This document shows positions 46,321-59,007 of a stretch of DNA of 64,000 nt, piece after piece. The position numbers were made by a program, and so were the translations under genes. The DNA comes from Glebionis coronaria (lineage: Eukaryota; Streptophyta; Magnoliopsida; Asterales; Asteraceae), in NCBI GenBank assembly GCA_025667525.1, contig CM046877.1, positions 26,750,737 through 26,814,736 of the forward strand. Reading direction: 5' to 3'. A model generated the notes under the pieces. That model made no database searches and was not told the DNA's origin. It saw only the letters and a program-made list of their open reading frames with translations. Within the stretch, counting starts at the first letter, position 1, and each line of letters opens with the position of its first letter.

Positions 46321-48714
46321 GTTATAACATCATTTTATTAAAATAATAGGATTTTACAAAAGATTAGTGGGAATCCGAGATACTATTTGAGCCCCACTCC
46401 TTTAGCTATAACAAAATTAATCCTATTAAAAATATTAAAAATTTACCATTCCAGTTTATGTCAAAGGGGAGGATCCTGTCAAATCCACACACACATCAAG
46501 CCCTTTATCCCACGAGTAGAGTAACACATCTACAGGACGTAGGGGGTTGTCCAGTCCTCCACCAATCCCAATATTAACTTCTTTACCTGTCGAAATCCCC
46601 GACCTAAAACAAATGTCGAGAAGGGTATCACGTACAACATTATGCCGATGTTTAATGCCAACCATACCAGCACATGATACAACATGATCTCCATAAGTAT
46701 CCCCTGTAAAGACCTTAGAGCATGCTGAACACGGCTTTGGAACAGAAAATGACGGAACACCTAATCGATAGCATAACACACAACGGTAAGTCTTACCGTT
46801 CATAGTATGTCCGAAACCTGAAATCGGAACCACCCTAAGCCAGTCAGAAGTGTGATCTTCCATTTGTGATTGCCACAAAGCCATCTGTCGAGGGGATAAA
46901 GAAAAGGCGGATTCTGCAGTTTCAGTAACACGTGTGAAATATATATCTGCCAGTTTCTTCATGAGTTTGGGGGAAGCGATCTCACTTGGATTACTCAAAA
47001 GGTTAATCTCTATTTTCGTATTAAACGCACACAATGCATCATCAAAGGTAGGCCCAGAAGTAACAATACTAGAATGTAGAAGCAGCTTAGATTGCAAACT
47101 ACCTGACTGCAATCTAGAAGCAAGAAATTCATAATCAACAAACATCACCTGTAGAATAGACGCCAAGACCACCAAATCCAAAAGGTAAGGTGGCAAGTCT
47201 CCATTGCCAATCACCAAACCCAGGTCCAGAAGCAGTTACAATACGTTCTAGCGCAAAACGAAGAGCCACATCAAAAGAATGTTGGGCTATATCAAACACC
47301 TGTGGTGAACATGTACGCATAGCAAAATAAAGTTTAGATATACCCGTACAAGAACGAAGCAGCAACAACTCACTTTGAGGGTCATTAACCCTAGCAACTG
47401 TTTCCATAAGCACAATGGTTTTGGCGACTCTCTTCATCACAAGCTTACTACTGAAATCAAAATCCACACTAGCAAGTCCACCAAGTAATTTGAATCCATA
47501 CAAGGGTCCAGCAATATTAGGCGGGAAAACACCCGCAAGCGTGCTTCTAGGATCTTCTTTTAGACAAAAAACCTCAGTTTTATCAACATTAAGATGCAAG
47601 CCACAAATAGGTCCATCCTCCATAATTAACTCTAAGACCTTTACCACAACCAAAATATCTCCAATAATCGTGCCATCGTCTAGATACCAAGCTTGTAGAG
47701 AAAGGCTAAAAGAGTCTCTATTCTTACATACCAAAGGTTGTAGCACTAAGGAAAAAAGCAAAGGTCCAAGTGGGTCACCATATTGCACTCCTTGGCATGA
47801 TAGTAAGGTGTGTTCCCCATAGTACAATCTAGCTGGGTTAGAGTAACAGAATTCCACCCAACGCGAAATAGCAGGACAATGACGGCGAACTTCCTGTAAC
47901 ATAACCCATCGATCCACTAAGTTGAAGACATTTTGAAAATCTACCAACAACATTGAAAGACCAATATCGTCCCCGTGGTCCTCTAAAAAATGATTGACAA
48001 CATGAATATAGCCTCACCTCACCTCCTCCTGACACCCCAACACTAAACTATATAGTATCTAAATAACCATCCAAACAATGACCAATCATAACAGCACTAA
48101 CCTTGGAGACCAGACGCCTCCAAACAGTACCCACAACTATAGGACGGACACCACCACTTGGCTTAACCAACGGTGTGAGAGGGTCACTAGCAATATACTC
48201 ACCTAACACCTTGGGGCACTTCCCTTCAAGAAAAACATTCACCACTTGGGTGATAGATGAGACCAACTCATCTGAAATAGCAACATCAGCCCCACTCAAG
48301 CAATCCATAAGGTGTTGGGCACGCAACCCATCACATCCACAAGACGTACCACAAGGAAAGCTCTTAATCTTGTCGAGAACCACAATTGGAGATGCAACGA
48401 GGTGATGATGATCAGATGGTAAAGGAGGTAAGGAAGGAGAAGGCTTGAAAGGTTGCTTAGTCTTTAACTCCTCAAAAGTAGCATGATTGTAAGGAGCAAC
48501 ACCAAAAGAAGAAAGAACTCTAACAGCCGCAGCATAATGACCATCACAAATCTTTCTCTTACATTGTTTGATATTTCACTCACCCAAATTAAGGTCTTCC
48601 TCGTCAACGTCAGAAAAAGAAAGGGAAGATTCGGCTAAGGTATCTCTTATAAGCTGCAAACTACCACCTGGTAAACTCCAAGATCGAATAGCATTAATAA
48701 TAATCTCCTCCTAA
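46321..48714 (-). mobile_element. RTE-type LINE, longest copy in window, 5' truncated
   Basis: About 2.4 kb. Minus-strand frames in order: 48383-48048 (CGCDGLRAQHLMD, YIASDPLTPLVKPSGGVRPI, the reverse-transcriptase fingers); 48035-47838; 47953-47135 (LLVDFQNVFNLVDRWVML, CQGVQYGDPLGPLLFSLV, AWYLDDGTIIGD, LLGGLASVDFDFSSKLV); and 47217-46456 (ADIYFTRVTETAESAF, CYRLGVPSFSVPKPCSACS, DVCVDLTGSSPLT). Frameshifts near 48040 and 47150 break the protein. No apurinic endonuclease domain is visible, so it is truncated before that. The reverse transcriptase shows the YLDD active-site motif. The element copies its own RNA into DNA at the target site. Confidence 0.88.
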
Positions 48715-48718
48715 CATT

Positions 48719-49235
48719 GTGATTTATTATTATTATTTAATTTAACACCACTTCATTAGAATAATAGGACTTACAAAAAGTTAGTGGGAAGCCGAGATAC
48801 TATCTAGGCTCCCACTCTTTTAGAAATAGCGATCACGTGCCTCAATGTGCTGAACGATTGAGAACTTCCGAATCCGCTTCAGCAAGACAAGCGCATCATC
48901 TTCTAATTCCCCAAAGGAGGAGAAAGAAAATGGGAGAAACCCATAACCAATAGTTGTACACTTACCCATATATTAAACACGTATACATTTTGCAACGTCA
49001 ACCACCGCACGTCCGGGCATGAAATCAGCCATCTCGGTTTGCGTCAAAGGCGAAGACCTAGTCAGATCCACACATACATCAAGCCCTCCATCCCACGAGT
49101 AAAGTAAGATATCTGTTCGCCATAATGATTTGTCGCACCCCTCATCTAACCCGATATCAACTTCCTTACCAGCTGAAATCCATGAACGATAGCAGATGTC
49201 GAAAACGATATCGCGTACAACATTATAAAAAGGGA
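48719..49235 (-). mobile_element. LINE 3' fragment
   Basis: Minus-strand C-terminal piece with SSPLTQTEMADFMPGRAVVD (about 49060) and MVFF at a rearranged junction near 49226. Short (TTA)n at 48722-48736 on its 3' side. Confidence 0.8.
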
Positions 49236-49320
49236 AGAAAACCATATCTAATGTCAGTACACATAGTCTCATACTTGATGTGTTTATGTTGTGTCACTTC
49301 CATCACCGCACGCCCCGACA

Positions 49321-49403
<83 letters not shown>

Positions 49404-49706
49404 CATTATTATTATTATTTTATTATAACATCACTTTATTAGAATAATCGGATTTACAAAAAATTAGTGAGGGGCCGCGATACTATCTGAACTCTCACTC
49501 CTTTAGATATAGAAAAAACGATCCTATTTAAGATATGTACAACAGCACGTACTCCAATGTCTTGAGTCACAGAGAACTTTCGAATCCGCTTTAGTAAGGC
49601 TGAAACATCAATGAACAGGGAATAAAACAATATCCAATATCAGTACACTTAGTCTCATACTTTATGCGTTTACGTAGTGTCACTTTCATCACCGCACGCC
49701 CCGACA

Positions 49707-49709
<3 letters not shown>
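49236..49709 (-). mobile_element. Two short LINE fragments separated by (TTA)n
   Basis: 49236-49320 and 49425-49707 both contain GTCTCATACTT.ATG.GTTTA.GT.GTGTCACTT.CATCACCGCACGCCCCGACA next to (TTA)n tracts, so they appear to be copies of one decayed LINE 3' region. Confidence 0.75.
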
Positions 49710-49757
<48 letters not shown>

Positions 49758-49837
49758 TATTATTATTATTATTATTATTTATTATTTATTATTTTTATTA
49801 AAACATCAATTATTATTATTATTATTATTATTTTAAT

Positions 49838-50806
49838 TGTCACTTTATTATAATAATAAGATTTACAAGAAATTAGTGGGAAGCCGAGATGCTATCTGGG
49901 CTCCCACTCCTTTAGCAATAGCAAAACCAATCCTAGTAAATATATGAGCAGCAGCACGGGCCCCAATTTCCTGAAGCATGGAGAACTTTTGAATACGTTT
50001 CAACAAGGTAACCGCATCTTCTTCTAATTCCCCAAAGGAAAAAAGGAAAATGGGAGGAACGTATCCGATAGTCGCACACTTAGCTAAATACTTAACACGT
50101 TTACGTTGTGCAGCAGTAACCACCGTACGACCAGGCACAAATTTAACCATCTCGGTTTGTGTCAAAGGCGAAGATCTAGTCAGATCCACACAAACATCAA
50201 GTCCTCCATCCCACGAGAAAAGTAATATATATGCTGGACGTAATCGTTTGTCACACCCCTCATCCAACCCGATATCAACTTCCGTACCAGCTGAAATCCC
50301 TGAATGATAAAAAATATCGACAAGGGTATCTCCTACAACATTATGACGATGTTTAATACCAACAATAACAGCACACGATACTGTATGATCTCCATAAATA
50401 TCTCCAGCAAAAACCATAGAGCAAGCAAAACAACGCTTCGAAACAGAAAATAGGGGGATACCTAACCGATAACACAAAATAAAACGATATGTCTTACCGT
50501 TAATAGTTTGTCCCAACCCAGAAATAGGGACCGCCCTTAGCCAGTCAGAGGTGTGATCCTCCCTTTGAGATTTCCATAATGCCACCTGTCGAGGGGATAG
50601 AGGAAATATGGATTCTGCATTTTTGGTAACCCGTGTGAAATATATATCTGCCATTTTCTTCATGAGTTTGGGGGCAATGATCTCACTTGGATTGCTCAAA
50701 AGGTCAGTCTCCATAGATGTATTAAACACATGTAAGGCATCATCAAAATTAGGTCCAGAAGCTCCAATACCAGTATGACGAAGAAGCTTAGTTTGTAGGT
50801 CAGCAG

Positions 50807-50807
<1 letters not shown>
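49838..50807 (-). mobile_element. RTE-type LINE, 3' portion with 288-codon open frame
   Basis: Minus-strand ORF 50729-49863 covers the C-terminal domain: KLMKKMADIYFTRVTKNAES, LWKSQREDHTSDWLRAVPIS, CYRLGIPLFSVSKRCFACS, DVCVDLTRSSPLTQTEM, and SRLPTNFL at the stop. 5' truncated at about 50805, next to (TTA)n. Confidence 0.87.
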
Positions 50808-50866
<59 letters not shown>

Positions 50867-50949
50867 TATTTAACCATCACTTTATTAAAAACAAAAAGGG
50901 ATTATTATTATTATTATTAGTTTTTTTAACCATCACTTTATTATTATTT
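50806..50949. repeat. (TTA)n and minimal LINE 3' tips
   Basis: A (TTA)n tract, then three repeats of AACCATCACTTTATTA-like sequence (50871, 50928, 50949), the last bases of LINE 3' ends. They look like very short insertions or slippage copies. Confidence 0.65.
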
Positions 50950-51057
50950 AACCATCACACAAGACCTTCACTATCCACACATTGGAATTGCCTGGGCCTA
51001 TTGAGACACAATCACCCCCCGTCGAGATCTTAGAGCTTAGGATGGTAATGCCAGTAG
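50950..51057 (-). pseudogene. Polygalacturonase fragment 2
   Basis: Minus-strand STGGDCVSIGPGNSNVWI matches STGDACVSMGPGNSNIWI of the 40402-41772 gene. The catalytic GDD reads GGD here. It is joined abruptly at 51058 to transporter intron 5. Confidence 0.8.
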
Positions 51058-52987
51058 AATGGGCTGATATATACATTGTTTAAATGTGATTAAGTCAATA
51101 TGGGTATCTTTTGTACATGTCAAAGCGGGTTGCTTTGTGTTGACTTTTGAATATTTTGTTGTCCATTTCTTTGAAAATTTTCCTATGTAATGAACTCTTT
51201 CACTAAATTCTATATCAGAAATCAATACTGTATCTGTTTGTAGATAATCAATGTTTTATTCTCGGTGATGATCCTTGTGCATGAAGTTTTTGTGAAAAAA
51301 GCACATCAAGTGGAACTGTTGGAGATGTTGGGGCTCTTTGGTGCCATTGTTAGTGGTATTCAGATGTATCCTTTTTTATGGTTTTATGTGCCAGCCATCG
51401 TTATACTTTATACACTGTGATAATTGTAGTTTTAAGGTCTGCTTTAAATAACATGGAATGTTTACTACTACACAACAGGGCAAATGCTATAAAAATTGGT
51501 AACGGAAATTTTCCGTAGCATATTTGCAACGGGGTTGCAACATATTTGCAACGGATTAGCAATGGCACAGAAAACCGTTGTAAACCCGTTGGAAAAATTA
51601 AAGTGTTTTCTTTTATACTTATTTTAAAATATTTCGTTGCAAATCCCTAAAGCTTATTTGAAATTTGTAACAGATTTGCAACGGAGTATTAAAGAATAAA
51701 ATATTATGAGCTTCCACTGCAAATCCGTTACAAATTTTTAATAAACGTTACGGATTAACAACAGAATAACAATAATAATTCAACTTTAAATTATTTTTAA
51801 TTATCCGTTGCAAATCCATTGCAAAATCGTAGATGATTTTGACTATAAAAATATAATTTCAGTTTTTATTTAGTTGTCCGTTGCAAATCCATTGCAAAAT
51901 CATTAATAGATTTGAAACAAAAAGTTAAAATAAATATAAAAAAATATTTTGTAACAAAACATGATCATGATTCAATTTATATTTATATTGTGAACAAAAG
52001 ATGTTTGAAGCCATGACATTATCAATCGAGATTCTACGAGTTACTAAAATTTTTGATCATTCAAATCTCATTCGTTCTGTTTCATTACCAACCAACATTG
52101 TTTAGTAGTGCATAATAATTTTCTCAAAGTACTACTTTGTGGTCTTTAACTATGTTTATAGAGGCGTGCTTGAGCGAGAGGAACTCAAATCTATCCATTG
52201 GTCCTCAGGAGCGGTACACATACACACTCTCTCTCTCCAAAGTCCACACACACATGGATACACCATCAGATTAGGTTGAACCGCCAACACTTTTTCGTAT
52301 TTTCTACATTCTACAAACAATTAATATATTAGCCCTTAGGGGAAATCTGATAAAATATATTAGAATTGTTATAAAGACCTTTGAATACATTTATCAGGAC
52401 TTCTGACCCTTCTCATTTTCACAGGTTTTTTATTTTGACCCATTTAAGATGCTATATAACTCAAGTTAATCCACTTTAAGGAATGGGCTGAAACCCCATA
52501 TTTTCAGAGCATATATTGTAATAAAAATAATAACATGGAGATAATAAATTTGTTTGGCATAGGTGCTTCTATATGCCGGATTTGCAGCAACGATGTTTCT
52601 GTTTTACTCAGGTGTGCCAATCTTACTAAAGGTGAGGGCTCTCAAGACTTTTTCTATATACATTACCATAAAACTAAGCACTTAATTTGCGGTTTACCTA
52701 TCATACAAGTAATTGAAAACTTACTTTTGGAAGTTTGTTCATGCCCAAATTAAATCCAGATTAGCGGCTCCACTATGCTAAATCTATCTTTGCTGACATC
52801 AGACATGTGGTCTGTATTGATACACACTTTTGTGTACCACGAGAAGGTTTGTACCAATATTGAGCTTAAGTTATGATTTTGCAAGAAGGTAACATTCGCA
52901 TATGCATGCTATCAGGTAGATTGGATGTACTTTGTAGCATTTGCTGCTGTTGCTGTCAGCCTCGTGGTTTATTGAGCGTATGATTTC
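51058..52987 (+). pseudogene. DUF914/SLC35F-like transporter fragment (exons 6-10)
   Basis: Starts in intron 5 (matching 37529 onward). Exon 6 (about 51290-51366) reads VFVKKAHQVELLEMLGLFGA and IVSGIQ, keeping the 7 codons missing at 37795; its expected acceptor AG is AT. Exon 7 is 52162-52213, exon 8 52563-52631, exon 9 52760-52846, exon 10 52916-52977. Exon 10 has the same TAT TGA stop as segment A. Intron 6 carries a CACTA-like insertion (51461-51990) but no hAT-like element. Exon 11 is absent because of the copia insertion. Confidence 0.85.
51461..51990. mobile_element. CACTA-like DNA-transposon remnant in intron 6
   Basis: About 530 bases absent from the 35-40 kb gene's intron 6. Begins near TACTACTACACAACAGGG and holds at least four GTTGCAAATCC-type subterminal repeats, some in pairs with ATTGCAAAATC. 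No coding frame and no matching right end seen. Family assignment rests on the ACTACA-like start and the subterminal repeats. Confidence 0.5.
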
Positions 52988-53029
52988 TTTTTTCATTCAC
53001 CTTAGCTACACATCTTTTGTGTTGTATAG

Positions 53030-56000
53030 TGTAGGTTTATAAAGCTCATAACAATTACGCAAAACCCTAAATAAGATCAAAGCACACATAGCGGAAGCGA
53101 TTTAACAAGATCATAATTAATAACATAATTATAATTAATCGAATTAGGTTTACATACCTTTATCCTAGCGAAGATCCACAAGATCACCAATTGAATCAAC
53201 AATTATTGTTTATGAAGAACAATACCGAGATATAGTTTAAAGTAAAACTATATTACGCTCTTGTACACACGTAATGCAATGGGCTAACCGTGAGTCTAGC
53301 ACGTATAAACGAAGCTTTAACGCTTAATAATCTACCCAACAACCCTAGATAAGGGCTAGGACTAGATTCAAGAAATCAAAACCAAGAGGTTAAAAGGAAC
53401 CCTAAAAAGGGTGTTAGCCTTTTGGTTTGATTGCGGGAAAGAAGAGAGAGGGATCGAAAAATTATGAGGGCTAAGGGTTGTTTATATAGGCTAGCAAAAC
53501 TTGGTTTCCAAGTCATAAACAATTTAGGAAAAAAAATCTTTTTTCCCTTTCCCTTTTTTCCCTTGTAGCCGACGGCCAAAAGCCCACACATAGGGACTTC
53601 CGGAACTTTCCGTTTTCTTCTTTTCTTCTATTTAATTCCATAACGATCGTTATACTTAACTCTTAATTTATTTAACGACCGTTTAAGTTAAGCTCGGTTT
53701 AATTTAATAAACATAATAAATATATTTATTAAAATTAATTAACCCTTTACGTATTGTGTGCAATCCCGTAATACCGAGTTCGATCCTATCACAAGAGTAT
53801 TTACTTTTATGTCTATAGACTTTCAGCTCCCACTTGGACAAAATTCGAATATCGTGATTACATTGACTAGCGTCTAGTTACACTAGCAATATCACTAGTA
53901 CAACTCGAGTAAGGTCTCCTGGACAAAACCTTTTAATGATTCATCATTATTATTATCCTTTCATTTCAAATACAACGTTAATAAGATATGGATCTCAGTC
54001 ATTCCGTCATTAACCATTATGTTTCTCGTTTACGGATATAACAAGAATACCAAAACAAATTTGGGTGCGGCCACACAAACATCTTACTACTCCCCCGAGG
54101 GGCCCAGTTGTATTATACTTCAAAATAATTTGAAGGAAACAAATCCCATTTTGACTACAAGCGAAACTTACGAACTTTGCAACGCTTCTGAAAATAACCC
54201 TAATAGCTACCAGTTACGTTTAGCGTTAGGTTATCTCACAGAAACACACTACATTCGTGACAGTTTTCTGGTATCTCAGGTCTAAGGATAACTATTTATG
54301 ATTTACTTAATGACAAAGATCCATAAAGTAAAATTATATAGTTAGGATAAGTCTAATATTTGATTCATCAAATATCATCCAAAATTGACCAGTATACTTT
54401 CAAGTAAACTCTGTCACTATTTTGAATTGTCTTAGTTTAATAATATTCCTATATTTTTAATCGTCAACGGATATTTAGAACATAACAATTTATTTAGGGA
54501 TTAAAACATGTAAAATAGGATACAAAATCAAAAAAAAGAAAATAAACGAAACTCAATCTTTATTTCATCAATTTCATAATGTCTTAACATCCTTTATCCA
54601 AATACTAATCACATATTTATTGCATGAGTTCACTAGCTAGTTGCAGCCCAATCGCTTTGGCATGCTTAACTACCTATGGTCTAGGCAAAACCTTAGTAAA
54701 AGGATCAACTACGTTATCGTCTGTGTGAACTTTTATTATTATTTTTTTCACGAGCTTCAACTAGTTCTCGTACGTAGTGATATCTACGTTTAAAATGTCT
54801 GGCACCTTTCATGACTCTGGGGTCATTGGCAAATATGATTGCGGCAGACTCATCCCAATACATATTTATTAGGTTTTTATTGCAAGTATCATTCCCAAAT
54901 CTCCAATAAAATTCCTAATCCAAACCACATTTAGTTATGTATATGGCTACCCTTTGAATACCAAAAAATTTCTTTTCGTATTCCTCAAATATTGTAGAAA
55001 ATGTTTAACAGCAACCCAGTGGAGCTACCCTAGATTCTGTTGGTATCGACAGACCAAGTTCTGAGCAAACGCCACATCAGGCTTTGTGCATCTAACATCA
55101 TACATTATAGATCCTACAGCCGAAGCGTAAGGCACCTTCTGCATGTATGCCTCCTCTTCAGGAGTTTGATGCATCCATCTTATGACTCGGTTTATGCTTA
55201 ACTTCCATAGGTTGAAAACCTTTCTTGGAATTATGCATATCATACTTCTTCAATATCTTATTAATATAAGCATCTTGACTAAGACCAATTAACCGTCTTT
55301 TCCTATCTCGATAGATTTTAATTTTCAGAATATATGCAGCATCCCCCAAATCCATCATAGAAAAACATTTACCAATAATCCTTAACTTCCTTAAGTTTTG
55401 GAATGTTACTTCCCATGATTAATATGTCATCGACATATAAAATTAGGAACACTACATCACTTCCACTAGCTTTGTGATATACACATGGCTCATCACGATT
55501 TTGAATAAATCCGAACTTTTTGATTTCTTCATCAAATCGTTTATTCCATTGACGTGATGCTTGCTTTAAACCATAAATAGATCTTTGAAGTTTGCATACG
55601 CGTTTTGGATATTTAGGATCAACGTACCCTTCCGGTTGGTGCATATAGATTTCTTCGTCTAAGCGACCGTTCAAGAAGGCAGTTTTAACATTCATTTGCC
55701 ATATCTCATAGTCATAGTATGTTGCTATAGCTATGAGAATCCTAATCCGGAGAAAATGTCTCCTCATAGTCTACGCCAAAAGTTTGAGTAAAACCTTTAG
55801 CTACTAAACGTGCTTCATGGGATTGCACTTCACAATCCATGTCAGTTTTCTTCTTGAAAATCCAACTATTTTTCACTACTTTAGCAATTTTAGGCGCATC
55901 AACAAGAATCCAAACATCATTGATTTTCATGGATTTCATTTCCTCATTCATCGCAACTATCCATTTAGACATTTCTGGATCAAGCATTGCGGATCGATAG

Positions 56001-59000
56001 TTAGCAAGTTCACCAAAATCCCCTACTTCCTCCTCATCATCCTCTATGTTAAGAGATAGTTTTCTTGGCGCACGTATAGTCCTTCCAGACATACGTGGAG
56101 GAATTAATTCCGGTGGAGTTCCCAGACTTTCTGGCTCTATTGGAATTTCTTCGCTAGTATTTTCAGAAGGCAATGTATCTTCTTGAATTTCTTCAAGATC
56201 ATAATTTATCCCAATGAATTCTTGATTTACAATTTCATTTTCAAGGAAGTCTCCATACCTAGCAACAGTAACTTTGTTCTCAGGCGGATAATAAAAGTAG
56301 TAACCCATAGTTTCCTTAGGGTAACCTACAAAGATACATTTTACTGAGCGTTGTTAGAGTTTATCTCTAGAGTCACGTTTCACATACGCCTCACAACCCT
56401 AAATCTTTAAATAAGACAAATATGGCTTTTTGCCATGCCATAGTTCATATGGTGTCTTATCAACCTTCTTTGTGGGAACCATATTCAGAATACGAACAAC
56501 AGATTCTAGAGCATAGTCCCAAAAGGATAAAGGTAAAGTTGTAAGATTAAACATAGATCGCACCATATCCAATAATGTACAATTTCTCCTTTCAGATACA
56601 CCATTTTGTTGTGGAGTATATGGATAAGTAAGTTTCTGAACAATTCCGTTATCACTTAAATAATCTTTAAACTCTTGACTTAAATATTCACCACCTTGAT
56701 CGGAACAAAGAGCTTTAATCTTCTTTCCTAGTTGCAATTCTACTTCCGCTTTAAACACTTTGAACGTTTCAAATACCTCATGTTTATGCTTAAGTAAATA
56801 AACATAACCATATCGGCTATAATCATCCTTAAATGTTAAGAAGTAGCTAGCATCTTTCCTTGACACACGCCTAAGTGGTCCACACACATCAGTGTGTATC
56901 AAACCAAGTAGTTCAGTAGCCCTTTCAGTATTGCTATTAAAAGGTTTCTTGGTCATCTTTCCAGAGATACAAGACTCGCATTTATCAAATGATTCATCAT
57001 TGATATTTTCCAAAAGACCATCACGTTGAAGCTTTTGTATGCGAGTCTTCCCAATATGGGCAAGTCTACAATTCCAACGATAAGAAGAGTTCCAACTTTC
57101 TCTTCTTATTCATGCTAAACACAGAATTAATCTCTTGGAATTATTACCATGCATGATAATTTAAAAAACACCATTCACAGAAATTGCATCAAAATAGAAT
57201 AAACCCCCTTTAAGAACAGAAATTCTATTATCATCAATAGTGTGAATAAATCCAAGATCCAACATACTTGAAAAGAAAATAACATCCCTAACAATTGTAG
57301 GTGCATAATGACAATCATTGAAATGTTCCTATAGATTCAACCGCTACTTGTGCGCCATTACCCACTTGTAGAAATTGTTCCCCATAGGTAAGCTTCCTTT
57401 CCAACTCAAATCCCTACAGGGTATTACAAATGTTAATACCACATCCCGTATCATATACCCAGTAATTTTATTTGTATGTAAGATTAAATAACTCTATCAT
57501 AAATAAGTTACGTGAAGATGTTGCAGCACTAAGCTCAGCCTTCTTCTTTATTTCTCGCAACTCATCGAGATAAAGAGGGCAGTTCCTCTTCCAGTAACCA
57601 CTTGCTTTGCAATGGTGACAAGTCTCATCCTTCTGAGATTGATTATTCTTGACAAAGTTTTGCTTAGGTTTAGAATATGTCGCAACTTGTTTGCCCTTAT
57701 CACCCTTGCCTTTGCCTTTCTTCTTGTTCGCTTGCGGTTTTGGCTTATTCACTCTATCCTTTTGTACATAAAGCACAAGAGGAGTAGAATTTGATGACTT
57801 GTCCTTTAACCCCTTTTCATAGTCAATGAGCAATGCATGCAAATCATTAACTGTCTTCCCCGTGCAATGCATATTATAGTTTTGAACAAAATCATTGAAG
57901 TCCTCGTTAAAGGACCTATTGATCAAGTTGATAGCCATATTATGATCATAGGGTTGTCCTAGTGCAATGAGCTGTTCCATATAACCCTCATCTGCATATA
58001 ATAGATACTTACAGACTTTCCAGGAGCTTGCTTGCAACTATGTAAAGCATCTACCAAATCGTAGATCTCCACAGCTTGCAGCTTTTCGAACATAGCCTTG
58101 AGCTCATCAAGCATTCGCTTAGGTGAAAATAGCTTATAGTTCTGTTGAAGTGGAGGAGCCATTTTCCCTAACATTAAAGCAGCCACCTCAGAGTGCTTCT
58201 TAAAATTAGCAGCGTGTTCAAGCCTTTGCGCATTAGATGCTCCTTCAGCAAGATCCTCCAGATAAGGAGTAGTCAAGATATCGATAGTATCCGCACACAT
58301 AGTGGAAGCGATTTAACAATATCATAATTAATAACACAATTATAATTAATCGAATTAGGGTTACAAACCTTTATCCTAGCGAAGATCCATAAGATCACCA
58401 ATTGAATCAACAATTAGGGTTTATGAAGAACAGTACCAAGATATAGTTTACATTAAAACTATATTACGCTCTTGTACACACGTAATGCAACGGGCTAACC
58501 GTGAGTCTAGCACGTATAAACGAAGCTTCAACGCTTGTGGAATAATCTACCCAACAACCCTAGAGAGGGGCTAGGACTAGATTCAAGAAATCAAAACCAA
58601 GAGGTTAAAAGGAACCCTAAAAAGGTGTTTGCCTTTTGGTTTGATCGCAGGAAAGAAGAGAGAGGGATCAAAAAATTATGAGGGCTAAGGATTGTTTATA
58701 TAGGCTAGCAAAACTTGGTTTCCAAGTCATAAACAATTTAGGAAAGAAAATCTTTTTCCCTTCGCCCTTTTTCCCCTTGTAGCCGACGGCCAAAGGCCCA
58801 CCCAAAGGGGCTTCCGAAACTTTCCGTTTTCTTCTTTTCTTCTATTTAATTCCATAACGATCGCTATACTTAACTTTTAATTTAGTTAAAGACCGTTTAA
58901 GTTAAGCTCGGTTTAATTTAATAAACATAATAAATATATTTATTAAAATTAATTAACCATTTACGTATTGTGTGCAATCCCGTAATCCCGAGTTCGATCC

Positions 59001-59007
59001 TATCACA
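53030..59007 (-). mobile_element. Degenerate Ty1/copia retrotransposon, segment B
   Basis: Copy of 11040-17017. The 3' LTR is 53030-53793 and the truncated 5' LTR 58293-59007, with the same 52-base loss and the same gag fusion. Because both copies share the defects, they predate the segmental duplication. Confidence 0.9.
54617..58300 (-). pseudogene. Copia gag-pol polyprotein remnant, segment B
   Basis: Same domain order and mostly the same frame breaks as 12627-16309. One difference: gag and zinc knuckle stay in one frame (58037-57468, CHHCKASGYWKRNC), because an extra T near 57770 keeps the reading open where segment A shifts. Integrase 57013-56399, reverse transcriptase 56308-55025 with YVDDILIMG, RNase H end at 54617. 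Confidence 0.9.
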
